From Falsiroseomonas sp. (GTDB taxonomy: Bacteria > Pseudomonadota > Alphaproteobacteria > Acetobacterales > Acetobacteraceae): a stretch of DNA of 59,332 bases. The notes below the pieces were generated by a model, which worked only from the letters and a program-made list of their open reading frames with translations, ran no database searches and had not been told where the DNA came from. A program made the position numbers and the translations under genes. The stretch is from the NCBI RefSeq assembly GCF_030695085.1, contig NZ_JAUYTS010000194.1:1-59332 (forward strand). The letters run 5' to 3'. Of this stretch, positions 18,004 through 26,568 are shown piece after piece (the stretch's first letter is position 1; every line of letters starts with the position of its first letter).

Positions 18004-18728
18004 GCCGCGGCCCCGCGCGCATAATGCCGGTCCAGACCGGCCAGCCAGTCCCGGAACACCGGTGGCGTGCCGAACACATCCTGAAGCCGCAGCCCCTGGC
18101 CGCCGGCGGCGCGCGCCACCGCCATGCCGGCTTCATCGGTCACGTCGTCACCGACGAAAACCGGCAGGCGCCCGGCGAAGGGGCTTCGCGCCATCAGGCT
18201 GGTCACCGCGGTGCCCTTGGAGACGGCGCGCGGCGTCACTTCCCAGGCCATGCGGGCCGGCATCAGCACGAAGGCATCCGGCGCTTCCGCCACCAGGGAT
18301 TCCAGCAGGGTGCGGGCGACCGGGCCGGCTTCCGGGGCCTGGCGGAAATGCAGCACGAAGCCATGCGCCTTGTCCTCGATGAAGGCGCCGGGAAAGCTTT
18401 CGGCCAGGGCTGCAAGGCGCACGCGCCAGGCGGCGGGGGGCGAGGGCAGCGCGGGTTCCTCGAGCGGGCCATGCGGCACCGGGCGCAGCACCGCGCCATG
18501 GCTGCCGACCTTGGCGATGGGAACCGGGAGGAAATGGTCGAGTTCCGCCAGCGGGCGGCCGGAGATGATGGCGAGTGCACCATCGAGATGCGCCGAGAGA
18601 CGCTCCAGCAATCCGGGCAGGTCGGGGGGGACAATTACGGCGTCCGGTCGTTCGGCGATCTCCACGAGAGTGCCGTCGAAGTCGAGGAACAGCGCCGCGC
18701 GTTCGGGTGGGTGGGGTAAATCCTGCAT
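18000..18728 (-). CDS. otsB: Trehalose-6-phosphate phosphatase
   Basis: A 242-residue HAD-family phosphatase producing trehalose. The nucleophile motif is DFDGTL (D16, D18). The ISGRPLAELDHFL segment contains the second HAD motif serine, and GDDVTDE near residue 205 holds the acidic metal ligands. Cap-domain length fits OtsB. Start: ATG 18728 (MQDLPHPPERAAL). An in-frame GTG at 18743 is an alternative five codons upstream, and neither has a strong Shine-Dalgarno. It is the first gene of otsB-otsA and is divergent from a cupin gene across a region with an inverted repeat. Confidence 0.93.
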   Translation of the reverse strand: MQDLPHPPERAALFLDFDGTLVEIAERPDAVIVPPDLPGLLERLSAHLDGALAIISGRPLAELDHFLPVPIAKVGSHGAVLRPVPHGPLEEPALPSPPAAWRVRLAALAESFPGAFIEDKAHGFVLHFRQAPEAGPVARTLLESLVAEAPDAFVLMPARMAWEVTPRAVSKGTAVTSLMARSPFAGRLPVFVGDDVTDEAGMAVARAAGGQGLRLQDVFGTPPVFRDWLAGLDRHYARGAAA

Positions 18729-18768
18729 ACCGCAGCCTAACACGACGGCAGCATTCCGGTTACCATGC

Positions 18769-18786
18769 CCTCACGTGATCGTGAGG
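18769..18786. promoter_or_regulatory. Inverted repeat between otsB and cupin genes (candidate operator)
   Basis: CCTCACG-TGAT-CGTGAGG: a perfect 7-base inverted repeat around 4 bases, within the 130-base gap between the divergent otsB and cupin start codons. Its size suits a dimeric regulator binding site; it could control either gene. It is also able to form a hairpin. No regulator gene is adjacent. Confidence 0.4.
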
Positions 18787-18860
18787 CGCATGCCGCCCGC
18801 CCTTGTCATCCTGCCGCCATGTTACGGTGGATGCGGGAATCGCCAAGGGAGAATTGCCCC

Positions 18861-19256
18861 ATGCCAGAGGTGCCGCGCACCACCATCAGCCGGGCCGAAG
18901 GCGCCCATTTCGAGACCGGGCTGCGAAGCTTCTTCGCCTATCGGGACCTCGGCGTGCGGGCGGCCACGGGCGGCGCCTTCGGTGCGCATGTGATCCGCGC
19001 CGTGCCCGGCACGGGCGCGGCGCCGCAATGGCACACGCACGAGCTCGGCTTCCAGCTTGTCTATGTGCTGCGCGGCTGGGTGACCTTCACCTATGAGGAT
19101 ATCGGGCAGGTCACCTTCCGCCCTGGCGACAGCGTGCTGCAGCCGGCCCTGGTCCGCCATGTGGAGGTGGCGCATTCCGAGGATCTGGAATTGCTGGAAA
19201 TCACCAGCCCCGCCGACTTCCCCACCCGAACCGTCGATCCACCCGGTTCCCCCTGA
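18861..19256 (+). CDS. Cupin-domain protein
   Basis: 131 residues, a single beta-barrel cupin. The metal-binding motif 1 appears as PQWHTHELGFQLVYVLRGW (two His and a Gln where Glu is usual; residues ~54-72) and motif 2 as FRPGDSVLQPALVRHVE (~93-109). The fold is clear but the function is not; small single cupins range from isomerases to sensors. ATG 18861 follows AAGGGAG; longer in-frame starts exist upstream but lack support. Divergent from otsB. Confidence 0.85.
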   Translation: MPEVPRTTISRAEGAHFETGLRSFFAYRDLGVRAATGGAFGAHVIRAVPGTGAAPQWHTHELGFQLVYVLRGWVTFTYEDIGQVTFRPGDSVLQPALVRHVEVAHSEDLELLEITSPADFPTRTVDPPGSP

Positions 19257-19284
19257 ACGGGTTCTGCGCTATCCTTGCCACTTC

Positions 19285-19369
19285 GCGGGCGTGGTGGAAC
19301 TGGTAGACGCGCCGGACTCAAAATCCGGTTCCGAGAGGAGTGTCGGTTCGATTCCGACCGCCCGCACCA
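19285..19369 (+). tRNA. tRNA-Leu (CAA)
   Basis: A complete class II tRNA with encoded CCA. The acceptor stem GCGGGCG pairs with CGCCCGC (19359-19365). The anticodon stem CCGGA/TCCGG encloses loop CTCAAAA, giving anticodon CAA for the UUG codon. A long variable arm and a T arm GTCGGTTCGATTCCGAC follow. UUG is rare in this GC-rich coding, so this is probably the only decoder of that codon besides a UAA-anticodon tRNA. Confidence 0.97.
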
Positions 19370-19535
19370 CTTTTTCCTGGCGCGACGCCGCCGGCCAGCC
19401 CCATCGCGCGGATGCGTTTCCGCTCCGCCGCATCTCCCGCTCCCGCCGCGCTGGCTTGACCTGCCGCAAGGCGCTTCCACCCTGCCTGGCCCAACATGAA
19501 TCTGTCATCATGGCCAAGCCGAGGGAGGAAACATC

Positions 19536-19955
19536 ATGCGGGACCGCCTGATCGCCGAGATCATCCAGGGCCAGAACCCCCTGACCCTGCCGCCCGACGC
19601 CACGCTCGCCGCCGCCTGCGAGGCCATGTACCGGCGCCGCGTCGGCGCGGTGATGGTGGTGCGGGATGCCGACCTGCTGCTGGGCATCTTCACCGGCCGG
19701 GATGCGGTGCGCTGCCTGGCCGAGGGCCGCAAGCCCACGGCCAAACTGGCCGATGTCATGACCCGGCAGCCGGAGACGGTGACGCCGGAGCAGCATGCCA
19801 GCGACGCGCTTCGCCTGCTGAATGATGGCGGCTTCCGGCATTTGCCGGTCTGCGAGGATGGCCGCGTGCGCGGAATCCTGTCCCGCTACGATTTCCGCGC
19901 CGCGGAACATGCACAGCAGGATACGGAGAACGGCTTCTTCGAGAACCTGCGCTGA
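19536..19955 (+). CDS. Two-CBS-domain protein (1)
   Basis: 139 residues made of a CBS pair (Bateman module): domain 1 ~15-70 (LPPDATLAAACEAMYRRRVGAVMVV…LLGIFTGRDAVR) and domain 2 ~75-130 (VMTRQPETVTPEQHASDALRLLNDGGFRHLPVCEDGRVRGILSRYDF). Stand-alone CBS pairs usually sense adenine nucleotides and act on a partner; none is evident. A strong GGGAGGAAACATC precedes the ATG. A paralogue follows 108 bases downstream. Confidence 0.9.
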   Translation: MRDRLIAEIIQGQNPLTLPPDATLAAACEAMYRRRVGAVMVVRDADLLLGIFTGRDAVRCLAEGRKPTAKLADVMTRQPETVTPEQHASDALRLLNDGGFRHLPVCEDGRVRGILSRYDFRAAEHAQQDTENGFFENLR

Positions 19956-20063
19956 GTCATCACGACCCCGTCACCGCCTGCGCCAGATCAAGGTCCGGAG
20001 TCCCCGGCCGGTTCGAAGATACCCAGATAAAGGCTGCCAGCTGCAAGATACGGGGAACGCGCC

Positions 20064-20477
20064 ATGGCCCAGTTCGCACCACCCCTGCCTACCCAGCCGC
20101 CCATCCAACAGGCCGAACCGGTCACGCTGTCGCCCGGTGACAGCGTGGCGGAAGCCTGTCACGCCATGCAGCGCCACGGCACCACCGCGGTCCTGATCGT
20201 CGGCGTCGGGGAACGACTGCTCGGCATCTTCACCGGCCGCGATGCGGTGCGCTGCCTGGCCGAAGGCTGCGACCCGCAGCAGACGCGGGTGGAGTGGGAA
20301 ATGACCCGCAGCCCGGTCACCATCCCGCCCGACCTGCCGATGCAGGAGGCGCTGCGGGTGTTCGAGGCAGCGGGCGTTCGCCACTTGCCGGTCTGCGTCG
20401 ATGGCCGCCCCCGCGGCGTACTGCGGCGCGGCGCCGGCACCCGTCCGGCATTTCCGCCGGAGCCGAAACTGCCCTAG
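20064..20477 (+). CDS. CBS-domain protein (2), shortened second domain
   Basis: 137 residues. It is a paralogue of the upstream gene and shares the peptide LLGIFTGRDAVRCLAEG, with nearly identical DNA over ~50 bases. The first CBS domain is intact (VTLSPGDSVAEACHAMQRHGTTAVLIV). The second ends abnormally: after HLPVCVDGRPRGVL the expected S-R-x-D-x helix is replaced by RRGAGTRPAFPPEPKLP. A short proline-rich N-terminus (APPLPTQPPIQQAEP) is also unlike gene 1. GGGGAACGCGCC precedes the ATG. The decayed C-terminus may mean loss of nucleotide binding in one site. Confidence 0.82.
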   Translation: MAQFAPPLPTQPPIQQAEPVTLSPGDSVAEACHAMQRHGTTAVLIVGVGERLLGIFTGRDAVRCLAEGCDPQQTRVEWEMTRSPVTIPPDLPMQEALRVFEAAGVRHLPVCVDGRPRGVLRRGAGTRPAFPPEPKLP

Positions 20478-20537
20478 CCTCGGCCGCATGACCCGCCGCG
20501 CCCAACTCGCCCGCCAGCCTTCCGGCCCCCGCAGCGC

Positions 20538-21215
20538 GTGAGGCGCCTCGGCCGCTTGCTGCGCCTTGTCCTGCTGGTGGCGCTGCTGGCGCCGCCGGGT
20601 CTGATCCTGGCCTACCGCTTCATCCCGCCGCCGGTAACGCCGCTGATGCTGATCCGCGCCGCGCAGGGCCATGGCCTGCAGCGTGACTGGGTGCCCTTTG
20701 CGGCCATGGCGCCGGCGCTGGCGCGCTCCGTCATCGCCGCGGAGGATAATCTGTTCTGCCGCCAGGCGCTCGGCTTCGATTTCGGCGCGCTGCGGGAACA
20801 ATTCCGGGCGTGGCAGGCGGGGGACCGTCCACGCGGCGCCAGCACCATCACCATGCAAACGGCGAAGAACCTGCTGCTGTGGCCGGGGCGCGACCCGCTG
20901 CGCAAGGCGGTGGAGGCCTGGCTGACGCCGCAGGTGGCGCTGCTCTGGCCCAGGCAGCGGGTGCTGGAGGTGTATCTGAACATCGTCGAATTCGGCCCGG
21001 GCGTGTATGGCGCCGAGGCCGCGGCCCAGTCCTTCTTCAACAAGCCGGCCGCGCGGCTGACCGCCCAGGAAGCCGCGCTGCTCGCCGCCGTGCTGCCCAG
21101 CCCGCTCACCTGGTCCGCCGCCGAACCGACGCCGAGCCTGCGCCAGCGCGCTGCCATCATCGAAAGGCGCGTGGGGCAGCTCGGCCCGCTGCTGGATTGC
21201 GCCGCGCCCGGTTAA
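20538..21215 (+). CDS. mtgA: Monofunctional biosynthetic peptidoglycan transglycosylase
   Basis: A 225-residue GT51 enzyme that polymerises lipid II into glycan strands at the inner membrane. The N-terminal signal anchor is at residues ~9-27. Family motifs present are [18 protein letters not shown] (the E of AAEDN is the catalytic glutamate), [20 protein letters not shown], and [29 protein letters not shown]. It starts with GTG 20538; upstream pairing is poor. No transpeptidase domain, so it is MtgA and not a class A PBP. Confidence 0.94.
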   Translation: MRRLGRLLRLVLLVALLAPPGLILAYRFIPPPVTPLMLIRAAQGHGLQRDWVPFAAMAPALARSVIAAEDNLFCRQALGFDFGALREQFRAWQAGDRPRGASTITMQTAKNLLLWPGRDPLRKAVEAWLTPQVALLWPRQRVLEVYLNIVEFGPGVYGAEAAAQSFFNKPAARLTAQEAALLAAVLPSPLTWSAAEPTPSLRQRAAIIERRVGQLGPLLDCAAPG

Positions 21216-21330
21216 GAATCACTCGCAACTCCGGGTGGCCTGCCGGACCGCCGCGCTGGACAAGGCGGCCGGTTCGGGCGAAGAGGCGCGCTTCGCGCAT
21301 CGCCCCCACTCCGCCCGGAGCCTGTTCCCC

Positions 21331-21621
21331 ATGACGTCCCCGGTTTTCGACCGTATCGCCGACATCATCGCCGAGAACAGCGAAGTGGCGCGTGACAGCA
21401 TCACGCCGGGCGCGCATGTCATCAACGACCTGGGCATCGACAGCCTGGATTTCCTCGACATCGTCTTCGCCATCGACAAGGCCTTCGGCATCAAGGTGCC
21501 GGTCGAGACCTGGACGCAGGAAGTGAATGCCGGCACCGCGCCGGCCGAGCAGTATTTCGTCATGGGCAACCTCGCCCAGCGGATCGAGGAGCTGGTGGCC
21601 GCCAACCAGGCCAAGGGCTGA
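21331..21621 (+). CDS. acpXL: Acyl carrier protein AcpXL (very-long-chain fatty acid of lipid A)
   Basis: A 96-residue acyl carrier protein of the special AcpXL type. The pantetheine-bearing serine is S38 in [23 protein letters not shown]. The extended C-terminal part, [21 protein letters not shown], is diagnostic for AcpXL and absent from housekeeping AcpP. AcpXL carries the growing C26-C28 hydroxy acyl chain that LpxXL puts on lipid A. It is the first gene of a six-gene operon in the order known from Rhizobium. ATG 21331 was chosen over an in-frame upstream start because the conserved region begins here. Confidence 0.95.
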   Translation: MTSPVFDRIADIIAENSEVARDSITPGAHVINDLGIDSLDFLDIVFAIDKAFGIKVPVETWTQEVNAGTAPAEQYFVMGNLAQRIEELVAANQAKG

Positions 21622-21645
21622 AATCTGGGTCACGGGGCACGCGCC

Positions 21646-22116
21646 ATGCGGCTGGAATATTTCCAGATGGTCGATCGCGTGGTGACGCTGGGCGCCGACC
21701 ACATCACGGTCGAAAGCCAGGTGCCGGAGGCCAGCCCGGTCTTCGAAGGCCATTTTCCCGGCTATCCCATCGTTCCCGGCGTGCTGCTGGTGGAGACCAT
21801 GGCGCAGACCGCCGGCTGGCTGCTGCTGGCGATCGAGAAGCTGGAACGCATGCCCTTCCTGCTGAAGGTCAATGGCGCCAACTTTCGCGGGTTTGTCGGG
21901 CCCGGCGCCAAGCTGGTGGTCGAAGCCAAGCGCACCCATGACGGCTCCGGCTATGCGGTGGCGGAAGCGCGCATCCTGGCCGAGGGCAAGCGCATCGCCG
22001 ATGCCGAGATCACCTTCCGCATCATGCCCTTCCCCGCCGAGGCACTGCGCGAGGCGATGACCGCGACCGCCCAGCGCATCGGCCTGCCCAATTTTTCTGG
22101 GCCGGAACATGGCTGA
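21646..22116 (+). CDS. fabZXL: FabZ-like 3-hydroxyacyl-ACP dehydratase of the VLCFA pathway
   Basis: A 156-residue hot-dog-fold dehydratase. The active-site His is H36 in FEGHFPGYPIVPGVLLVETMAQ, and E50 in the same helix is the acidic partner. It should dehydrate 3-hydroxyacyl-AcpXL during elongation. It begins 24 bases after acpXL and overlaps the next ketosynthase by 8 bases. Context gives the XL assignment; the sequence alone would read as FabZ/FabA family. Confidence 0.9.
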   Translation: MRLEYFQMVDRVVTLGADHITVESQVPEASPVFEGHFPGYPIVPGVLLVETMAQTAGWLLLAIEKLERMPFLLKVNGANFRGFVGPGAKLVVEAKRTHDGSGYAVAEARILAEGKRIADAEITFRIMPFPAEALREAMTATAQRIGLPNFSGPEHG

Positions 22117-23305
22117 CATGGACATCTGGATCACCGGCCTCGGGCTGGTTTCCGCTTCCGGCGAAGGCCGCGCGGCGCATCTGGCGGCGCTCGCGGGCAG
22201 CGCCCCGGCGCCCACGGATGCCGAAAGCCACGCCCCCTTCCCGCTGCACCCTGCCCCGGCGCTGGAACTCGACCGGCAGATCCCGAAAAAGGGCGACCAG
22301 CGGCAGATGGAGCCCTGGCAGCGCCTCGGCACCTATGCCGCGGGCCTGGCGCTGGATGATGCCGGCGCGCGCGCGCTGGTCGGCGAGATGGACCTGATCG
22401 TGGCCGCCGGCGGCGGCGAGCGTGACCTGGCTCTGGATGAAAGCGTGCTGGCGGCGCTGGCCGGCCTGCCACGGGCCGAGGCCGCGACGCAGTTGAACGC
22501 GCTGCTCGCCGGCGGGCTGCGGCCCACGCTGTTTCTGGCGCAGCTTTCGAACCTGCTGGCCGGCAACATCTCCATCGTCCATGGCGTCACCGGCGCGTCC
22601 CGCACCTTCATGGGTGAGGAACAGGCCGGCGCCGATGCGGTGCGGATCGCGGCGGCGCGGCTGGCCGAAGGCCGTGGCCAGGCGGCGCTGGTCGGCGGCG
22701 CCTTTGTCGCGGCGCGCTGGGACCTGATGGTGCTGTATCATTCGGCCGGGCTGCTGCGGCAGGGCGGATTCGCGCCGGTGTTTTCCCGGGCGGAGGCGCC
22801 GGGCGCCATCCCCGGCACGCTCGGCGCCTTCCTGGTGCTGGAGACGGCCGAGAGCGCCCGCGCCCGTGGCGCACGCGGCCTGGCGCGTATCATGGGCGTT
22901 GCCTGCGAACAGGCACGGCGCGATGCCGCCGATGGCAGCGCCGCCGCCGCCACCCGCGCCTTCGCCCGGCTGGCGCTGCCGGAAGCTCCGCTGACCGTGC
23001 TGTCCGGCGCCACGGGTGTCGCCGGGCCGGTCGCGGCGGAACGGGATTTCCTGGCGGGCCTCGGCCGCGACATCACACTGCGCGCCGCGGGCAGCCGCCT
23101 CGGCTGGGGGGTGGAGGCAAGTTTCCCGGCCAGCCTGGCGCTGGGTGCGCTGATGCTGGCGGAGGGCGTGCTGCCACCTGCGCTGGAGGAGGCCGAGGCG
23201 CCCCTCGACGCCCCGCCGACCGACCTGCTGGTGACCGGCTTCGGCGCCTGGCGCGGCGAGGCGCTGGCCCATCTGCGCGCCATTCCGGCGGAGGATCAGC
23301 CGTGA
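22109..23305 (+). CDS. fabF2XL: Ketosynthase-like protein without active-site cysteine (FabF2XL, chain-length-factor-like)
   Basis: A 398-residue thiolase-fold protein related to FabF. Where an active ketosynthase has TACATG, this has HGVTGASRTFMGEEQAG (around residues 158-172), so the nucleophilic cysteine is missing. The later histidine motifs (NAHGTGT, GHTLGA) are also not recognisable. It therefore cannot be a condensing enzyme by itself. It is probably the partner of the active FabF1XL encoded next, by analogy to the chain-length factor of type II polyketide synthases. The FabF2XL of Rhizobium occupies the same position. It overlaps the next gene by GTGA. Confidence 0.88.
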   Translation: MADMDIWITGLGLVSASGEGRAAHLAALAGSAPAPTDAESHAPFPLHPAPALELDRQIPKKGDQRQMEPWQRLGTYAAGLALDDAGARALVGEMDLIVAAGGGERDLALDESVLAALAGLPRAEAATQLNALLAGGLRPTLFLAQLSNLLAGNISIVHGVTGASRTFMGEEQAGADAVRIAAARLAEGRGQAALVGGAFVAARWDLMVLYHSAGLLRQGGFAPVFSRAEAPGAIPGTLGAFLVLETAESARARGARGLARIMGVACEQARRDAADGSAAAATRAFARLALPEAPLTVLSGATGVAGPVAAERDFLAGLGRDITLRAAGSRLGWGVEASFPASLALGALMLAEGVLPPALEEAEAPLDAPPTDLLVTGFGAWRGEALAHLRAIPAEDQP

Positions 23306-24627
23306 AAGTGTCGGATGGTCGGAGGGGCGAAGGCCCCGGAGAGCTGAATCGGCCGCAGCAAAGCGATCTTGACCATCGCGGCCGCCCCATTGTCGCCGTC
23401 ACCGGCATCGGCCTGGTCACGCCGCTCGGCTTCGGCGTGGCGGCGAATTGGGCGGCGCTGCTGGCCGGCACCTCCGGCATCCGCCGCATCACCCGCTTCC
23501 CGACCGACCACCTTCGCACCACCATCGCCGGCACCGTGGACCTGCCGGAGGAAGCCGATGGCCCGGCGCTGACCGCCACCCCCCGCGTCGCCCGCATGGC
23601 CGCGATGGCGGCGGAAGAAGCGCTGGCCGAGGCCGGGCTCGGCGGTGGCGATTTCCCCGGCCCGCTGATGCTCGGCATGCCGCCGGTCGAGGTGGAATGG
23701 CCGCACCGCTTCGAACTCGCCCGCCGCGTGGCGCCGGAGCCTGTCGCCTACAAGGCGCTGACCCTGGCCGCGACCGGCTGGCCCACACTGTATGAGACAG
23801 CGGCCTTCCAGACGGTGGGGGAACAACTCGCCGCCCGCTTCGGCACGCGCGGATCGCCGGTTTCCGTCACCACCGCCTGCGCCACCGGGGCTTCCGCCAT
23901 CCAGCTCGGCGTCGAGGCGATCCAGCGCGGCGAGACAGAGGCCGCGCTCGCCATCGGCGCCGATGGCACGGTGCAGCCAGAGGCGCTGATCCGCTTCTCG
24001 CTGCTCTCGGCGCTGTCCACCCGCAACGACGACCCGACCGGCGCCTCCCGCCCCTTCGAGAAGAACCGGGGCGGCTTCGTGATGAGCGAGGGCGCGGCCT
24101 GCCTGGTGCTGGAAAGCCTTTCGCACGCCCGCGCGAGAGGGGCATCGATTCTTGGCGTCGTGCGCGGCGCGGGCGAGAAATCGGACAGTTTCCACCGCAC
24201 CCGCTCCAACCCCGATGGCAGCGCGGTGATCCGCGCCATGCGCAACGCCATCGAGGATGCGGGGCTGACGCCGGCCGATATCTCCTACGTCAACGCGCAT
24301 GGCACCGGCACGCCGGAGAACGACAAGATGGAAAACCTCGCCATGCGCGCGGTGTTTGGCGAGGCGGCGCCGCCGATCTCCTCCAACAAATCGATGATCG
24401 GCCATACGCTCTCGGCCTCCGGCGCCATCGAGGCGGCGTTCAGCCTGCTGGCGATCCGCGACCAGATGCTGCCGCCCACCATCAACCATGTGGAGCCGGA
24501 CCCGGCGATCACGCTGGATGTGGTGCCGAACGTCTCCCGCGCCGCGAAGGTGGGGAATGTGCTGTCGAACAGCTTCGGCTTCGGCGGCCAGAATGTCTGC
24601 CTGGTCCTGAGCGGAGAACCCACCTGA
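23302..24627 (+). CDS. fabF1XL: Beta-ketoacyl-ACP synthase II of the VLCFA pathway (FabF1XL)
   Basis: A 441-residue active ketosynthase. The catalytic triad is C193 (TTACATGAS), H333 (NAHGTGTPEND) and H368 (KSMIGHTLSASG), with C-terminal NSFGFGGQNVCLVL. The start is GTG 23302, overlapping the fabF2XL stop. A ~28-residue non-conserved polar leader precedes VAVTGIGLVTPLGFG, so a later start cannot be excluded. It should condense malonyl units onto acyl-AcpXL beyond C18, with FabF2XL as a partner. The stop is shared by one base with the next ATG. Confidence 0.94.
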   Translation: MKVSDGRRGEGPGELNRPQQSDLDHRGRPIVAVTGIGLVTPLGFGVAANWAALLAGTSGIRRITRFPTDHLRTTIAGTVDLPEEADGPALTATPRVARMAAMAAEEALAEAGLGGGDFPGPLMLGMPPVEVEWPHRFELARRVAPEPVAYKALTLAATGWPTLYETAAFQTVGEQLAARFGTRGSPVSVTTACATGASAIQLGVEAIQRGETEAALAIGADGTVQPEALIRFSLLSALSTRNDDPTGASRPFEKNRGGFVMSEGAACLVLESLSHARARGASILGVVRGAGEKSDSFHRTRSNPDGSAVIRAMRNAIEDAGLTPADISYVNAHGTGTPENDKMENLAMRAVFGEAAPPISSNKSMIGHTLSASGAIEAAFSLLAIRDQMLPPTINHVEPDPAITLDVVPNVSRAAKVGNVLSNSFGFGGQNVCLVLSGEPT

Positions 24628-25649
24628 TGCGCGCGCTGCGCCTGCATGGCGACCGCGATCTGCGGCTGGAAGACATCGACGCCCCGCCGCCGCCTGGTGA
24701 GGGCGAGGTGCAGTTGCGCATCCGGGCCATTTCGCTGAACCACATCGATGTCTGGGGCTGGCGCGGCATGGCCTTCGCCCAGCGCACCCTGCCGCTGGCG
24801 GTGGGCGCGGAGGCCTCGGGCGAGGTGGTCGCCGTCGGCGCCGGCGTCACCGGCTGGAAGGCCGGCGACCGCGCCGTGCCCTATGGCGCGCGCACCTGCG
24901 GCCATTGCGCCGCCTGCCGCGAGGGCCGCGACAATTTCTGCGAGAACGTCTCGGGCGTTGCCGGCTTCCATGTGGACGGTTTCGCGCGCGAACTGGCCAA
25001 CGTCCCCGCCCGCCTGCTGGTGCGCGTGCCGGAGGGCGTGCCCTTCGAGGAAGCCGCCTGCGCCACCGTCACCTTCGGCACGGTCGAGCACATGCTGTTC
25101 GACAACGCGCAGCTCAAGCCCGGCGAGACCATCCTGATCCAGGCTGCCGGATCGGGCATCGGCTCCGTCGCCATCCGCGTCGCCAAGGCGCATGGCTGCA
25201 CCGTGATCGCGACCGCCGGCGATGACGAGAAATGCGCCAAGGCGCAGGCGCTCGGCGCCGACCATGTGGTGAACTACACGGACAAGAACTTCTCGACCGT
25301 TGCCCGGCGCGTGACGGGCAAGCGCGGCGTCGATGTGGTGTTCGAGCATGTGGGCGCCACCACCTGGGCCGGGTCGCTGCTGTCGCTGCGCACGGGTGGC
25401 CGGCTGGTGACCTGCGGCAGCACCTCCGGCGTCTCCGCCGAGACCAATCTGATGATGATCTTCCAGCGCCAGCTCCGCATCTTCGGCAGCTTCGGCTGCG
25501 CCATCCGCAATGTCGGCGATGCGCTCGGCAAGATGTCGCAGGGCATCCTGCCGGTTCTGGATACCGTGGTGCCGCTGGAGCGCTTCACCGAGGGGCTGGA
25601 GCGGCTGGAATCGCGCCGCGTCTTCGGCAAGATCGTTGTGAAATTCTGA
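24627..25649 (+). CDS. adhXL: Zinc-type alcohol dehydrogenase/enoyl reductase family protein of the VLCFA pathway
   Basis: A 340-residue medium-chain dehydrogenase. The structural zinc cysteine cluster is CGHCAACREGRDNFC (residues ~91-105), the catalytic-domain segment is GAEASGEVVAVGAGV, and the cofactor-binding loop is AAGSGIGSVAIRVAKAHG (~172-189). In rhizobial acpXL clusters the corresponding gene (adh2XL) is thought to reduce the enoyl intermediate or take part in omega-1 oxidation chemistry; this is not settled. It begins at the last base of the preceding stop and is followed 1 base later by lpxXL. Confidence 0.9.
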   Translation: MRALRLHGDRDLRLEDIDAPPPPGEGEVQLRIRAISLNHIDVWGWRGMAFAQRTLPLAVGAEASGEVVAVGAGVTGWKAGDRAVPYGARTCGHCAACREGRDNFCENVSGVAGFHVDGFARELANVPARLLVRVPEGVPFEEAACATVTFGTVEHMLFDNAQLKPGETILIQAAGSGIGSVAIRVAKAHGCTVIATAGDDEKCAKAQALGADHVVNYTDKNFSTVARRVTGKRGVDVVFEHVGATTWAGSLLSLRTGGRLVTCGSTSGVSAETNLMMIFQRQLRIFGSFGCAIRNVGDALGKMSQGILPVLDTVVPLERFTEGLERLESRRVFGKIVVKF

Positions 25650-25650
25650 C

Positions 25651-26553
25651 TTGAAGGCGGCCCTGAAACGCGCCGCGGATGAGACGCTGGCCGCCCTGAT
25701 CCGCGGCGGCTTTGCCATGGTGCGCGCGCTGGGGCCGGACCGCGCCGGGCGCATCGGTGCCGCGGTGGCGCGCAACCTCGGCCCACTGACCTCCGCCAAC
25801 CGCATCGCGCGCGAGAATATCGACGCCGCCTTCCCGGAGAATACCGCCGCCGAACGGGCGGCGATCCTGCGCGAGAGCTGGGAGAATCTGGGGCGCACCG
25901 CCAGCGAGTATGTGCACCTGGGCGATCTCTGGGATTTCGACCCGGAGCACCCCAATTCCGGCCGCATCCTGCTGGATGCCGAAAGCATGGCGCGCTTCGA
26001 GCGGCTGCGCGATGACGGCAAACCCGCCATCATCTTCGCCGCCCATCTGGCGAATTGGGAATTGCCCGCCGTCGCCGCGCTGCGCCATGGGCTGCCGGCC
26101 GCCGCCCTGTATCGCACGCCGAACAACGCCGCCGTGGCGCGGGACATCCTGGCGCTGCGCAAGGGTGTGATGGGTGCGCTGATCCCGGCCGGCCCCGCAG
26201 CCCCGATCCGCATGATGGAGGCGCTGGATGAGGGGCTGCATCTCGGCATGCTGGTGGACCAGCGCTTCGGCCGCGGCCCGAAGATCCGCTTCTTCGGGCG
26301 GGAGGCCACCGCCATTCCCATCCTGGCCCGCCTGGCCCGGCGCTTCGACTGCCCGATCCACGGGGCGCGGGCCATCCGCCTGCCCGGCGGCCGCTTCCGG
26401 CTGGAACTGACGGAGGCGGTGGAGCTGGCGCGGGACGCGAAGGGCCAGGTGGACATCCAGGCCGCGACGCAGCAGGTGAACGACATCGTCGAGGGCTGGA
26501 TCCGCGAGCACCCCGGCCAATGGCTGTGGCAGCACCGCCGCTGGCGCATGTAG
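25651..26553 (+). CDS. lpxXL: Very-long-chain lipid A acyltransferase LpxXL
   Basis: A 300-residue LpxL/LpxM-type lysophospholipid acyltransferase. The catalytic motif is H132-x4-E137 (AAHLANWELPA), followed by a LVDQRFGRGPKIRFFGR segment and a terminal PGQWLWQHRRWR typical of lipid A acyltransferases. It should transfer the 26-28-carbon acyl chain from AcpXL to lipid A at the inner membrane. The start is TTG 25651, just one base after the adhXL stop. It is the last gene of the operon and is followed by a hairpin terminator at 26569. Confidence 0.93.
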   Translation: MKAALKRAADETLAALIRGGFAMVRALGPDRAGRIGAAVARNLGPLTSANRIARENIDAAFPENTAAERAAILRESWENLGRTASEYVHLGDLWDFDPEHPNSGRILLDAESMARFERLRDDGKPAIIFAAHLANWELPAVAALRHGLPAAALYRTPNNAAVARDILALRKGVMGALIPAGPAAPIRMMEALDEGLHLGMLVDQRFGRGPKIRFFGREATAIPILARLARRFDCPIHGARAIRLPGGRFRLELTEAVELARDAKGQVDIQAATQQVNDIVEGWIREHPGQWLWQHRRWRM

Positions 26554-26568
26554 AACGCCTGACAAGCC

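Noticed and set aside
19444..19480. Possible promoter (TTGACC-17-ACCCTG) before the first CBS gene
   Set aside because: The -35 is good but the -10 is poor, and such matches are frequent by chance.
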